DNA of 64,000 nucleotides from JBQKLI01 sp012798975 (GCF_052116305.1 NZ_JBQKLI010000010.1:1-64000), one strand, 5' to 3'. Shown: positions 50,847-60,428, counted from the stretch's first letter. Numbers and translations: made by a program. The notes: generated from the letters alone by a model not told the origin.

Positions 50847-51308
50847 ATGAAATGTCCTTTTTGCAATCATCAAAGTACCAGAGTTATCGATTCGAGAGCT
50901 GTAGAAAATAACAGCGAGATCAGAAGAAGACGAGAATGCCAAGATTGTAAGAAGCGTTTTACAACCTATGAAAAATGCGAAAACCACTCTATTATCGTGA
51001 TAAAAAAGAATAAAGAGAGGGAAAAATTTGATAAGAATAAAATTTTAAATGGTATGATTCACGCCTGCGAAAAACGCAAGGTGCCTTTAGAAGTTCTAGA
51101 AAAGGCATCTGAAGAAATCGAATTTGAATTGAATCATTTGAATCAATCTGAAATCGAAACAGCTCTAATAGGCGAAATGGTTATGGAGCGGTTGAAAAAT
51201 ATTGACCAGGTAGCCTATGTACGGTTTGCTTCTGTATATAGAGAATTTAAAGATATTGATTCCTATTTATTAGAAATCGAAAAAATAAAAGGAAAAACAG
51301 AAGAGTAA
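50847..51308 (+). CDS. nrdR: transcriptional regulator NrdR
   Basis: 153 aa. A zinc ribbon (CPFCNHQSTRVIDSRAVENNSEIRRRRECQDCKKRFTTYE) is followed by an ATP-cone (VIKKNKEREKFDKNKILNGMIHACEKRKV). It senses ATP/dATP and represses ribonucleotide reductase genes. It follows ftsZ after three bases, so division and dNTP control share a transcript. The stop codon TAA forms the loop of the terminator hairpin. Confidence 0.96.
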   Translation: MKCPFCNHQSTRVIDSRAVENNSEIRRRRECQDCKKRFTTYEKCENHSIIVIKKNKEREKFDKNKILNGMIHACEKRKVPLEVLEKASEEIEFELNHLNQSEIETALIGEMVMERLKNIDQVAYVRFASVYREFKDIDSYLLEIEKIKGKTEE

Positions 51309-51322
51309 CTCTTCTGTTTTTT
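51297..51322 (+). terminator. intrinsic terminator of ftsZ-nrdR
   Basis: A 9-bp stem ACAGAAGAG / CTCTTCTGT whose three-base loop is the nrdR stop codon TAA, then five T residues. Confidence 0.85.
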
Positions 51323-51463
51323 ACTTGGCATAAATTTGTGGAATTATTTTGTTTTTATATCAAATGTATTATTCTAATAATTATTGTATAATAGTAAAAG
51401 ATCGTTATCCTTTAAGGATAAGGCAGGCAGGTCTATTGATATAAAACAAAGAAATGAGGGGAA

Positions 51464-52795
51464 ATGGATATATTCGAATACAGTTTGGAAAAAACAAGAA
51501 AAAAGAATGCGCCGTTAGCTAGCAGAATCAGACCAGAAAATCTTGATGATTTCTATGGGCAGCAGCATATTTTATCAAAAGGCAAGCCTTTGTATAGAAT
51601 GATCGTTTCAGATAAAGTACCATCTATGATTTTTTATGGACCGCCTGGAACAGGAAAAACAACATTGGCGATGATTATTTCAAAGCAGACAAATCGTATA
51701 TTCGAGAAACTTTCTGCAGTAACATCAGGAGTGAAGGATATCCGAGCTGTTACGAAAGCTGCTGAAGATAATTTGAAGTTTTATAATAAAGGAACAATTC
51801 TTTTTATAGATGAAATCCATCGTTTTAATAAAAGCCAACAGGATGCATTGCTTCCCTTCGTTGAAAACGGGACTGTAGTTCTGATCGGAGCAACGACAGA
51901 GAATCCATATTTTGAGGTAAATAAAGCTTTGGTTTCCAGATGTCTTATAGTTGAACTCCATCGTCTGCCCGATGAGGAGATTATAAATATGCTCAAGAAG
52001 GCTCTCCAGAATCCGGTAGGATTAGGAGATATGAATATCGATATCAGCGAAGATTCTTTGAAATTATTAGCGCAGATTTCAGGAGGAGACGGCAGAAATG
52101 CCTTAAATACTTTAGAAATAGCGGTACTATCTTCAGAAGAAACAGACGGAAAAATTATTATTGATGAGGACTCTATTAAAAATTCTGTAATCAGGCCCAC
52201 TGTAAGCTATGATAAAAATTCCGACGAACACTATGACACAATCTCTGCGTTTATCAAATCAATGAGAGGCTCTGATCCGGATGCAGCTTTGTTTTACTTA
52301 ACCAAAATGATAATAGCAGGAGAAGATCCGAAATTTATTGCTAGAAGAATGGTGATTTTTGCCAGTGAAGATATCGGAAATGCAGACCCCAATGCATTAA
52401 ATATAGCAGTGTCTGTCTTTAAAGCTTGCGAAGTCATAGGACTTCCGGAATGTAAGCTTAATTTAGCCCAAGGTGTGCTTTATTTATCTACAGCACCCAA
52501 AAGCAATGCTTCTTATTTAGCGATACTAAAAGCGGAAGAAAAAATTAACCAAGGCGGAAAAATGACGATACCTAGTTATTTGAGAGACGCCCACTTTAAC
52601 GGAGCAAAGGATCTTGGCAGAGGATCCGGATATTTATATCCCCATGATTATGGCGGATATGTAAAACAGCAGTATCTGCCTGAAGAATTCAAGAATGAGA
52701 AATTTTATAATCCAAAAGAGATCGGGTATGAAAAAGACATTATTGAGTTTATGAATTTATTAACCCAGCGGGAGGAAGATAAGAATGTTGATTAG
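51464..52795 (+). CDS. rarA: replication-associated recombination protein A (RarA/MgsA)
   Basis: 443 aa clamp-loader-like AAA+ ATPase acting at stalled forks. LASRIRPENLDDFYGQQHIL, Walker A FYGPPGTGKTT, Walker B ILFIDEIHRFNKSQQDALLPFVE, IGATTENPYFEVNKALVSRC, and C-terminal MIIAGEDPKFIARRMVIFASEDIGNADP with YLRDAHFNGAKDLGRGSGYLYPHDY are all present. Its leader has TATAAT at 51387-51392 and a small hairpin near 51404-51422. It overlaps asnS by 11 bases. Confidence 0.95.
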   Translation: MDIFEYSLEKTRKKNAPLASRIRPENLDDFYGQQHILSKGKPLYRMIVSDKVPSMIFYGPPGTGKTTLAMIISKQTNRIFEKLSAVTSGVKDIRAVTKAAEDNLKFYNKGTILFIDEIHRFNKSQQDALLPFVENGTVVLIGATTENPYFEVNKALVSRCLIVELHRLPDEEIINMLKKALQNPVGLGDMNIDISEDSLKLLAQISGGDGRNALNTLEIAVLSSEETDGKIIIDEDSIKNSVIRPTVSYDKNSDEHYDTISAFIKSMRGSDPDAALFYLTKMIIAGEDPKFIARRMVIFASEDIGNADPNALNIAVSVFKACEVIGLPECKLNLAQGVLYLSTAPKSNASYLAILKAEEKINQGGKMTIPSYLRDAHFNGAKDLGRGSGYLYPHDYGGYVKQQYLPEEFKNEKFYNPKEIGYEKDIIEFMNLLTQREEDKNVD

Positions 52796-54167
52796 CGAAT
52801 TATGGAACAATTATGAACAATATTTAGAAAAGGAGGTTGAACTAAACGGTTGGATTCGAAACAGCCGCTTTACGAAAAATGTTGGTTTCATCGAATTAAA
52901 TGATGGATCCCAATTTAAATCCTTGCAGATTGTTGTTCCAAAAGAACTGGAAAACTTCAAGGAACTTGAAAAGCTTCATCTAAGTTCAGGTATAACAGTG
53001 AAGGGAATTGTGGTGAAAACACCTCAAGCAAAGCAGGACTTTGAAGTTCAGGCAACTGAAATAGTGGTGGAAGGACTCTCTTCTGAAAAATACCCTTTAC
53101 AGAAAAAAAGACATACCTTTGAATATTTAAGAACATTGCAGCATCTTAGACCCAGAACGAATTCCTTTAATGCTGTTTTTAGAGTGCGAAGCGCGTTATC
53201 CTTTGCTATTCATAAATTCTTCAATGAACGAGGTTTCATCTATGTGCATACACCGATTATAACTACATCCGATGCAGAAGGCGCTGGAGAGATGTTTACT
53301 GTTACAACAATGGATCTTCAGAATGTTCCGTTAACAGAAGAAGGAAATATCGATTATACTCAAGATTTCTTCCATAAAAATGCTCATTTAACTGTAAGTG
53401 GACAGCTGGAAGGAGAAGCCTATTCATTGGCTTATAAAAACATCTATACATTTGGACCGACATTCCGATCAGAAGATTCAAATACAGCAAGACATGCAGC
53501 GGAATTCTGGATGATCGAGCCGGAGATATCTTTTGCGGATTTAACAGATGTATGTAATTTAGCAGAAGACATGGTTAAATATATTATTGATTATGTTCTG
53601 AAAGAATGTCCTCAAGATATGGAATTTTTCAACCAACGGATAGACAAAAATCTTATGGAACGTCTTGAAAATGTACTTCATTCAAGTTTTAAAAGACTTC
53701 CTTATACGGAAGCGATTGAAATCTTAAAAAATTCCAAAGAAAAATTCGAATATCCTGTAGAATGGGGTGTTGATCTTCAGACAGAGCATGAACGATATTT
53801 ATCAGAGAAAGTTGTCAAAGGACCTGTATTTATTACAGATTATCCGAAAGAAATCAAAGCGTTCTATATGAGAAATAATGACGATGGCAAGACTGTTGCT
53901 GCTACAGATCTATTAGTTCCTGGTATTGGAGAGCTTATCGGCGGCAGCCAAAGGGAAGAGCGCCTTGACATTCTTGAAGAAAAAATTGTGGAAAACGGTA
54001 TGAACATTGAAGACTATGACTGGTATCTCCAGTTAAGAAAATACGGCGGAGTGAAGCACGGCGGATTCGGATTAGGTTTTGAACGGATGGTTATGTATAT
54101 TACCGGCATGAGTAATATAAGAGATGTCCTGCCATTCCCAAGAACTGTAGGTCAATGCGAATTCTAA
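52785..54167 (+). CDS. asnS: asparaginyl-tRNA synthetase
   Basis: 460 aa class IIb enzyme. An N-terminal OB fold (VELNGWIRNSRFTKNVGFIELNDGS) precedes the catalytic domain: motif 1 (FNERGFIYVHTPII), EGAGEMFTVTT, SGQLEGEAYSLAYKNIYTFGPTFRSEDSNTARHAAEFWMIEPE (motif 2) and GGFGLGFERMVMYITGMSNIRDVLPFPR (motif 3). The HAAEFWMIEPE type separates AsnRS from AspRS. GGGAGGAAGATAAG precedes the ATG, which lies inside the rarA end. Direct Asn-tRNA charging means GatCAB is mainly needed for Gln-tRNA. Confidence 0.96.
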   Translation: MLISELWNNYEQYLEKEVELNGWIRNSRFTKNVGFIELNDGSQFKSLQIVVPKELENFKELEKLHLSSGITVKGIVVKTPQAKQDFEVQATEIVVEGLSSEKYPLQKKRHTFEYLRTLQHLRPRTNSFNAVFRVRSALSFAIHKFFNERGFIYVHTPIITTSDAEGAGEMFTVTTMDLQNVPLTEEGNIDYTQDFFHKNAHLTVSGQLEGEAYSLAYKNIYTFGPTFRSEDSNTARHAAEFWMIEPEISFADLTDVCNLAEDMVKYIIDYVLKECPQDMEFFNQRIDKNLMERLENVLHSSFKRLPYTEAIEILKNSKEKFEYPVEWGVDLQTEHERYLSEKVVKGPVFITDYPKEIKAFYMRNNDDGKTVAATDLLVPGIGELIGGSQREERLDILEEKIVENGMNIEDYDWYLQLRKYGGVKHGGFGLGFERMVMYITGMSNIRDVLPFPRTVGQCEF

Positions 54168-54184
54168 AAACAAAAAACAAATAT

Positions 54185-54219
54185 AAAAAACACGTTTCCT
54201 TTGCAGAGACGTGTTTTTT
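54185..54219 (+). terminator. intrinsic terminator after asnS
   Basis: An 11-bp stem AAAAAACACGT / ACGTGTTTTTT with a 13-base loop and a T run. Confidence 0.85.
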
Positions 54220-54317
54220 ATGTGAACTTCTTGTAAATATTAGTTTATTAAAGATTTACCAAAATAAAACAGTGTGATAGTATAGTATTGTAATGAATAT
54301 ACATATGGAGGAATGAA

Positions 54318-55103
54318 ATGAAAAAAATTGGTGTACTGATTATTGCTTTATTATTAACATTTACCCTTGCCGGCTGCGGCGGTGGCGAAAAGAACACAGA
54401 AACGGCAGAAGGAAATACTTTGATTGTAGGATTTGATCAAAACTTCCCGCCTATGGGATTTGTAGGTGAAGATGGAGAATTTACAGGTTTTGATATCGAA
54501 TTAGCAAAACTTGCAGCAGAAAAAATGGGCATGGATATTAAACTTCAGCCGGTAAACTGGGATTCAAAGGATGCGGAGTTGGAAACAGGAAATATCAACT
54601 GCATTTGGAATGGTTTTACAATGACTGGAAGAGAAGGTCAATATAATTTCTCTAAACCTTATATGAAAAACCGACAAATTCTTGTAGTGTTAGAGGATTC
54701 CGAGTATCAAAGTTTAAGCGATTTGGCTGGCAAAAGAGTTGAACTGCAGCAAGAATCAACATCAGATAATGCATTAGAAGCGAACAAAGAATTTAAAGAC
54801 AGTCTTGGAGAAGTAACTAGAGTTGGGGAAAATATGACGGCTTTAAATGATTTAGAAGTGAACGCTTGCGATGCAGTATTAATGGATGAAATAGTTGCAC
54901 GATATAATATAAGCCAAGGAAGAAAGTTTAGAGTAATAGAGGAAGCTTTATCTGAAGAAGATTATGCAGTTGGTTTTAAACTGGGTGATGATGAGCTTAC
55001 AGCTAAAGTTGACAAGGCGCTGCAAGAATTAAATGATGAAAATAAATTGCAAGAATTATCCATCAAATACTTCGCAGAGGATATTATTACATTAGGCGAA
55101 TAA
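54318..55103 (+). CDS. polar amino-acid ABC transporter substrate-binding lipoprotein
   Basis: 261 aa. A lipoprotein signal ends LAGC-GGGE (Cys20). The family-3 solute-binding fold has FDQNFPPMGFVGEDGEFTGFDIELAKLAAEKMG, DAELETGNINCIWNGFTMTGRE and LAGKRVELQQESTSDNALE. It captures a polar amino acid such as glutamine, cystine or histidine at the outer face; which one is not clear. GGAGG site. First gene of a three-gene operon. Confidence 0.93.
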   Translation: MKKIGVLIIALLLTFTLAGCGGGEKNTETAEGNTLIVGFDQNFPPMGFVGEDGEFTGFDIELAKLAAEKMGMDIKLQPVNWDSKDAELETGNINCIWNGFTMTGREGQYNFSKPYMKNRQILVVLEDSEYQSLSDLAGKRVELQQESTSDNALEANKEFKDSLGEVTRVGENMTALNDLEVNACDAVLMDEIVARYNISQGRKFRVIEEALSEEDYAVGFKLGDDELTAKVDKALQELNDENKLQELSIKYFAEDIITLGE

Positions 55104-55104
55104 T

Positions 55105-55749
55105 ATGAATATAATTAGTGTTTTTACAGAATTATCCAGCGGTTTCAAAAATACATTAATAATTTTTTTCTTAACAGCGTTAATGTCTATCCCTCTTGGG
55201 ATTATCATTATGCTTGCAAAGAAATCAAAATTTATGCCTTTATCTAAGATAACATCTTTCTTTATATCCATTATGAGAGGTACTCCGTTAATGCTTCAGC
55301 TTATGTTTGTATACTACGGTCCGGCTTATTTGATGGGGCTTAATACCTTAGATCGATTCACGGCAGTAATTGTAGCTTTCGTCCTTAATTATGCTTGTTA
55401 TTTTGCGGAAATTTACAGAGGCGGTTTTGATGCTATTCCTAAAGGCCAATACGAAGCCTCGAAGGTTTTGGGTTTATCTACTTCACAAACATTTTTCAAG
55501 ATTATACTTCCGCAAGTTGTAAAGACGGTGCTGCCTTCTATAACAAATGAAGTAATTACTTTAGTGAAAGATACATCCTTGGCCTTTGTTATTGCAGTAA
55601 GCGAAACATTCACTGTTGCAAAAGCCATGTCAGCGAGAACATCATCTTTAACGCCTTTAATTGCTGTAGGAGTCTTCTACTATGTGATGAACTATTTAGT
55701 AGCTTTTATTTTTGAAAAATTTGAAAATCGTTTGAATTATTATAGGTAG
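55105..55749 (+). CDS. polar amino-acid ABC transporter permease
   Basis: 214 aa. A HisM/GlnP-type permease of about five helices, with RGTPLMLQLMFVYYG, FVLNYACYFAEIYRGGFDAIPKGQYEASKVLGLSTSQTFFKIILPQVVKTVLPSITNEVITLVKDTSLAFVI (the EAA loop facing the ATPase). It starts one base after the binding-protein gene and precedes the ATPase by six bases. Confidence 0.94.
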   Translation: MNIISVFTELSSGFKNTLIIFFLTALMSIPLGIIIMLAKKSKFMPLSKITSFFISIMRGTPLMLQLMFVYYGPAYLMGLNTLDRFTAVIVAFVLNYACYFAEIYRGGFDAIPKGQYEASKVLGLSTSQTFFKIILPQVVKTVLPSITNEVITLVKDTSLAFVIAVSETFTVAKAMSARTSSLTPLIAVGVFYYVMNYLVAFIFEKFENRLNYYR

Positions 55750-55755
55750 GAAAAT

Positions 55756-56517
55756 ATGAATCTTTTAGAAATGACAAATATTAGAAAGTCTTTTGGAAAT
55801 GAAGAAGTTATTAAAAATATCAGCTTAAAGGTAGAGCAAGGGGAAGTTCTTGTAATTATAGGACCATCTGGCTCTGGCAAGTCTACAATGATCCGCTGTG
55901 CAGCAACTTTAGAAGCTATCGATGCCGGAAAAATCCAGTATGAAGAAGATGTTTTAGCAGATATGGAAGGTGGAGATGTTGTCTATGCATCAGGCGAGGA
56001 ACTAGAGAAAATTAAAAGAAAATTCGGTATGGTTTTCCAAGATTTTAATTTATTTCCTCATTTGTCTGTCCTAGAAAATATTACGCTGGCACCAGTTCAT
56101 GTTTTGAAAAAAACGAAGGAACAGGCCTTGCAGGAAGCAAATCTTCTACTAAGAAAAATGGGTTTGGAAGAAAAAGGGGATGCGTTTCTTTATCAGCTTT
56201 CAGGAGGACAGAAGCAGAGAGCTTCTATTGCTAGAGCTTTGGCTATGGATCCGAAAGTTTTATTCTTTGATGAACCTACATCGGCTTTAGATCCCCAATT
56301 AACAAAAGATGTATTGAAAGTAATACAGGATTTGGCGAAGGAAGATCGTACTATGGTTATTGTAACCCATGAGATGGATTTCGCCAGAGAAGTAGCAGAC
56401 TGGGTGATTTTTATGGATCAGGGTTTTATCGTAGAAGAAGGAACTCCTGATGAAGTTCTGTTAAATCCAAAAGAAGACAGAACGAGATTATTTCTTGATT
56501 ATCAAGGATTACAATAA
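55756..56517 (+). CDS. polar amino-acid ABC transporter ATPase
   Basis: 253 aa GlnQ-like ATPase. Walker A GPSGSGKST, Q-loop MVFQDFNLFPHLSVLENI, signature LSGGQKQRASIARAL, Walker B VLFFDEPTSALDP and VTHEMDFAREVADW. There is a short extra stretch (about residues 65-80, DVLADMEGGDVVYASG) before the Q loop, which is slightly longer than in GlnQ. It completes the importer. Confidence 0.94.
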   Translation: MNLLEMTNIRKSFGNEEVIKNISLKVEQGEVLVIIGPSGSGKSTMIRCAATLEAIDAGKIQYEEDVLADMEGGDVVYASGEELEKIKRKFGMVFQDFNLFPHLSVLENITLAPVHVLKKTKEQALQEANLLLRKMGLEEKGDAFLYQLSGGQKQRASIARALAMDPKVLFFDEPTSALDPQLTKDVLKVIQDLAKEDRTMVIVTHEMDFAREVADWVIFMDQGFIVEEGTPDEVLLNPKEDRTRLFLDYQGLQ

Positions 56518-56525
56518 TATCTTTT

Positions 56526-56555
56526 AAAAGAAAGCGGATTTATGCTTTCTTTTTT
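56526..56555 (+). terminator. intrinsic terminator of the amino-acid transporter operon
   Basis: A 10-bp stem AAAAGAAAGC / GCTTTCTTTT with an eight-base loop and T run. Confidence 0.85.
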
Positions 56556-56605
56556 GTTTTTGCTGGGGAACTATTTATCGATTAAAGAGAATTAAAGGCT
56601 CTTCA

Positions 56606-56634
56606 TTGAAAGCTATTTTAAATAATGATATACT
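56606..56634 (+). promoter_or_regulatory. promoter of leuS
   Basis: TTGAAA (56606-56611) and TATACT (56629-56634), 17 bp apart, with an extended -10 TG at 56626-56627. The 60-base leader that follows is too short for a T-box, and no T-box motif is visible. Confidence 0.75.
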
Positions 56635-56692
56635 GATAAAAGCGTTTAAAAGAGAACGATAATATGTTTTATTCATATACAGGAGGAATGAC

Positions 56693-59104
56693 ATGGATAC
56701 TTATAATCCAAATGCTATTGAAAAAAAATGGCAAAAAATTTGGGAGGAAGAGAAAACCTTCAAAACAGAAATCGATCAAGAAAAAGAGAAATTTTATGCA
56801 TTAATCGAATTTCCTTATCCTTCAGGCCAAGGTCTGCATGTAGGCCATCCTAGACCTTATACTGCTTTAGATATTGTATCTAGAAAAAGAAGATTGCAGG
56901 GATATAATGTGCTTTATCCTATAGGCTGGGATGCATTTGGTCTTCCGACGGAAAACTATGCGATTAAAAACAAAGTACATCCAAGTATAGTAACTGCGGA
57001 AAATATTGCTCATTTTAAAGAACAAATGAAGTCAATCGGGTTTTCTTTTGATTGGGATCGAGAAATCAATACGACGGATCCGAAGTACTATAAATGGACC
57101 CAATGGATATTCCAAAAGCTATTCGAGAAAGGTTTGGCTTATAAGGCAGAGATGCCTATAAATTGGTGTCCGTCCTGCAAATGCGGTCTAGCCAATGAAG
57201 AAGTAGTAGGAGGAGTCTGCGAGCGCTGCGGAGCGGAAGTCGTTCATAAAATTAAAAGCCAATGGATGCTTAAAATCACAAAATATGCGGATCGTTTAAT
57301 CGATGATCTAAAGGATGTAGATTATTTAGACAAGATTAAAGCGCAGCAAATTAACTGGATTGGACGTTCTTACGGCTGCGAATTGGAATTTCAAGTTGCG
57401 GATACAGAGGACTCCTTAACAGTGTATACAACAAGACCGGATACATTATTTGGTGCTACTTATATGGTAATAGCTGTTGAACACCCTCTATTAGATAAAT
57501 ACCACGACCAAATTGGAAATATGGAAGAGATTCACAGATATCAAAAAGAAGTTTCTAAAAAATCTGAATTTGAAAGAACAGAGTTGAATAAAGACAAAAC
57601 AGGCGTTCGAATTGAAGGTCTTGAGGCGGTAAATCCAGCTACAGGCAAGAAAATTCCGATCTATGTCTCCGACTATGTATTAATGAGCTACGGGACTGGT
57701 GCAATTATGGCGGTTCCAGGTCATGATACAAGAGATTATGAATTCGCGAAAAAATTCGATCTTCCTATTGTTCAGGTTGTTGCCGGTGGAGATATCAGCG
57801 AAGAAGCCTATACAGATACAGAAACAGGAACCATGATGAATTCGGGATTTTTAGATGGTCTTTCTGTAGAAGATGCAAAAATTAAGATGCGCGAGTATTT
57901 GGAAGAAAAAGGAATCGGACAGGCGAAAAAGAATTACAAATTAAGAGATTGGGTATTTTCGAGACAGCGTTACTGGGGTGAACCAATTCCTCTAATCTAT
58001 TGCGATGAGTGCGGATGGGTTCCGGTACCGGAAGAAGAGCTTCCTGTTGAGCTTCCAGATGTTGAAAACTATGAGCCTTCAGATGACGGAGAATCGCCGC
58101 TTTCAAAAATAGATTCTTTTGTGAATACAACGTGTCCTGCATGCGGAAAGAAAGCGAAGAGAGAAACGGATACTATGCCCCAGTGGGCAGGATCTTCATG
58201 GTATTTCCTTCGTTATACGGATCCAGATAACGACAAGGCTCTAGCAAGCGAGGAAGCCTTAGACTATTATACTCCTGTAGATTGGTATAATGGAGGTATG
58301 GAGCATACAACCCTTCACCTGCTTTATTCAAGATTTTGGCATAAATTCTTATATGATCTTGGTGTTGTACCAACGAAAGAGCCTTATAGGAAAAGAACGA
58401 GCCATGGTATGATTCTTGGAAACAATATGGAAAAAATGTCCAAATCTAGAGGAAATGTAGTCAATCCAGATGATATTATAAATGATTACGGAGCAGATAC
58501 TTTAAGAACCTACGAAATGTTCATTGGGGATTTTGAAAAATCTGTACCTTGGAGCGAAAATGGAGTAAAAGGCTGCCGTAAATTCTTGGAACGTGTGTGG
58601 AATGCATCTGCCAATGTTAATAAGGAAAAAGGCTACTCTGCGGATTTAGAAACAGCAATGCATAAAACCATAAAAAAAGTAGGCCAGGATTTCGAAAATC
58701 TGAAATTTAATACAGCTATAGCTCAGCTTATGACTTTATTAAATGATTTTAATAAAAAGGGAAGCGTTACAGAAGATGAATTTAGAACATACCTTATCCT
58801 TTTAAATCCCGTAGCCCCTCATATTACCGAAGAATTATGGCAGTTAAAGGGATATCAAGGAAAAATCTCTGATACACAGTGGCCGCTATATGAGGAAGAA
58901 AAGACAGTAGATAACGAAATTGATCTGCCGATACAAGTAAACGGCAAACTGAGAAGTACTATTAGAATCAGCGTTGAAGCCTCTGAAGATGAAATTATGG
59001 AAAGAGTAAATAAAGACGAAGCTGTTCTAAAGCATTTAGAAGGCAAAAATATTGTCAAAAAGATTTATATAAAAGGTAAAATATTTAATATTGTAGTAAA
59101 ATAG
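56693..59104 (+). CDS. leuS: leucyl-tRNA synthetase
   Basis: 803 aa class Ia enzyme. The HIGH motif is HVGH in PYPSGQGLHVGHPRPYTALD. Other marks are WDAFGLPTENYAIK, the zinc-type CPSCKCGLANEEVV...CERCG, the CP1 editing domain (about 220-410, TTRPDTLFGATYMVIA, YGTGAIMAVPGHDTRDYEFA), KMSKSRGN and the anticodon domain. GGAGGA site. Single gene unit with promoter and terminator. Its substrate tRNA-Leu(TAA) is encoded at 492-580. Confidence 0.97.
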   Translation: MDTYNPNAIEKKWQKIWEEEKTFKTEIDQEKEKFYALIEFPYPSGQGLHVGHPRPYTALDIVSRKRRLQGYNVLYPIGWDAFGLPTENYAIKNKVHPSIVTAENIAHFKEQMKSIGFSFDWDREINTTDPKYYKWTQWIFQKLFEKGLAYKAEMPINWCPSCKCGLANEEVVGGVCERCGAEVVHKIKSQWMLKITKYADRLIDDLKDVDYLDKIKAQQINWIGRSYGCELEFQVADTEDSLTVYTTRPDTLFGATYMVIAVEHPLLDKYHDQIGNMEEIHRYQKEVSKKSEFERTELNKDKTGVRIEGLEAVNPATGKKIPIYVSDYVLMSYGTGAIMAVPGHDTRDYEFAKKFDLPIVQVVAGGDISEEAYTDTETGTMMNSGFLDGLSVEDAKIKMREYLEEKGIGQAKKNYKLRDWVFSRQRYWGEPIPLIYCDECGWVPVPEEELPVELPDVENYEPSDDGESPLSKIDSFVNTTCPACGKKAKRETDTMPQWAGSSWYFLRYTDPDNDKALASEEALDYYTPVDWYNGGMEHTTLHLLYSRFWHKFLYDLGVVPTKEPYRKRTSHGMILGNNMEKMSKSRGNVVNPDDIINDYGADTLRTYEMFIGDFEKSVPWSENGVKGCRKFLERVWNASANVNKEKGYSADLETAMHKTIKKVGQDFENLKFNTAIAQLMTLLNDFNKKGSVTEDEFRTYLILLNPVAPHITEELWQLKGYQGKISDTQWPLYEEEKTVDNEIDLPIQVNGKLRSTIRISVEASEDEIMERVNKDEAVLKHLEGKNIVKKIYIKGKIFNIVVK

Positions 59105-59106
59105 TT

Positions 59107-59139
59107 AAAAAAGGAACACGTTTCGTGCTCCTTTTTTTT
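59107..59139 (+). terminator. intrinsic terminator of leuS
   Basis: A stem of about 13 bp, AAAAAGGAACACG / CGTGCTCCTTTTT (one mismatch), with a short loop and an eight-T run. Confidence 0.85.
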
Positions 59140-59204
59140 GTTCTACCCTTGTAGTATAATAGATGATAGATTGTTTTACACTATCGAAGGAAGGAGCTGA
59201 GAAA

Positions 59205-60428
59205 ATGCCTTTTGATGTTCCAAGACTGTTATCAAATGTATTGAATATTGTAGTAATCAGTTTAGTGTGTCTTCTGATTTATTATTTAATCAATATAGGG
59301 AATAAAAAAGTTAACAGAAACAATAGAATTATTCTAGACCTCAGTTCTGTTAAGAGAACAGCTGTAATTATTGTTTTAGTATTGTTAACATTGTATTTAT
59401 TTAATCGTTATAAGATATTAATGGATACTGTTGTAACTATAATTATTGCATTAATTTTAGCATATTTAATCAATCCTCTTGTAAAGAGATTAGAAAAAAG
59501 AGGGATAAAAAGATCATGGGCAATATTAATTGTTTATTTAGGCGTTGTGGCATTATTTGCTGTTTTAGGACTGCTGCTGATCCCTCAGACGGTTCGGCAA
59601 GTAAAGGATTTTCTGGTTCAGCTGCCGACTTTAATCAATGATACTTTATTATGGATCAATAATATAAACGAAAATTTATTTAGCAAGAATGCGATGATGA
59701 ATACTTTTGCTACTCAAATGACAGAAGAAATGAAAAATTTATTTTTAAATCTGCAAACCAGAGCGTTAGAAGGATTTACCGGTCTCTCAAATTCTGCTTC
59801 AGGGATTATCAGCAATCTCGTTCGAATTGTATTAGCACCGATACTATGTTTTTATTTTATATTAGATAAAGAAAGTATAATTCGAAATATAAGCGGTTTA
59901 ATTCCTATAAAAAGCCGGGATAAAGTCAATAATATTTTTGCAGATATAGACAATGTAAACTCAAATTTTGTCCGCGGCAGAATTGTTATGGCGTTTTTTG
60001 TAGGGGTTTTAACTACAATTATGCTTTTGATTGTAGGGATAGATTTTGCTCTTGTCATCGGAATTATTACGTTTGTTGCAGATATTATTCCTTATATCGG
60101 TCCATTTTTAGGTTTTTTACCTGCCTTTATTTTAGCTCTTTTAGATAATCCGATTAAGGCTGTTTGGGTAGGGATTTTCTTTGTCATTATACAATGGGCA
60201 GAGAATAATATTTTAGCGCCACGTGTATTAAGCGCCAGCATAGGGATGAATCCGATTCTTATATTATTGAGTTTAGTAATAGGCGGAGGAATGTTTGGAG
60301 TTCCCGGAATGGTTTTATCAGTGCCGGTAGTGGCAACTGCAAAAGTTATTTTTAAACATATTAAGCCGAATTTGAAAGACTTCTTTATTCAAGATGAAGA
60401 AGAGGAAGAAACAGATTCGACTCTATAA
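59205..60428 (+). CDS. AI-2E (PerM/TqsA) family membrane protein
   Basis: 407 aa, about eight membrane helices: an N-terminal pair, then ILMDTVVTIIIALILAYLINPLVKRLEKRGIKRSWAILIVYL, a large soluble loop (about 170-230), and the C-terminal set with IPYIGPFLGFLPAFILALL, WAENNILAPRVLSASIGMNPILILLSLVIGGGMFGVPGMVLSVPVVA. Members export autoinducer-2 or act as Na+/H+ antiporters; the substrate is unclear. Start at 59205 by GAAGGAGCTGAG. It lies 21 bases before alaS, as often seen in Firmicutes. Confidence 0.9.
   Translation: MPFDVPRLLSNVLNIVVISLVCLLIYYLINIGNKKVNRNNRIILDLSSVKRTAVIIVLVLLTLYLFNRYKILMDTVVTIIIALILAYLINPLVKRLEKRGIKRSWAILIVYLGVVALFAVLGLLLIPQTVRQVKDFLVQLPTLINDTLLWINNINENLFSKNAMMNTFATQMTEEMKNLFLNLQTRALEGFTGLSNSASGIISNLVRIVLAPILCFYFILDKESIIRNISGLIPIKSRDKVNNIFADIDNVNSNFVRGRIVMAFFVGVLTTIMLLIVGIDFALVIGIITFVADIIPYIGPFLGFLPAFILALLDNPIKAVWVGIFFVIIQWAENNILAPRVLSASIGMNPILILLSLVIGGGMFGVPGMVLSVPVVATAKVIFKHIKPNLKDFFIQDEEEEETDSTL

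Noticed and set aside
51781..52200. 139-codon minus-strand frame within rarA
   Set aside because: Antisense shadow over conserved AAA+ motifs, without a start signal or family resemblance.
56556..56692. T-box leader before leuS
   Set aside because: The leader after the promoter is about 60 bases and has no T-box sequence or antiterminator, so a T-box is excluded.
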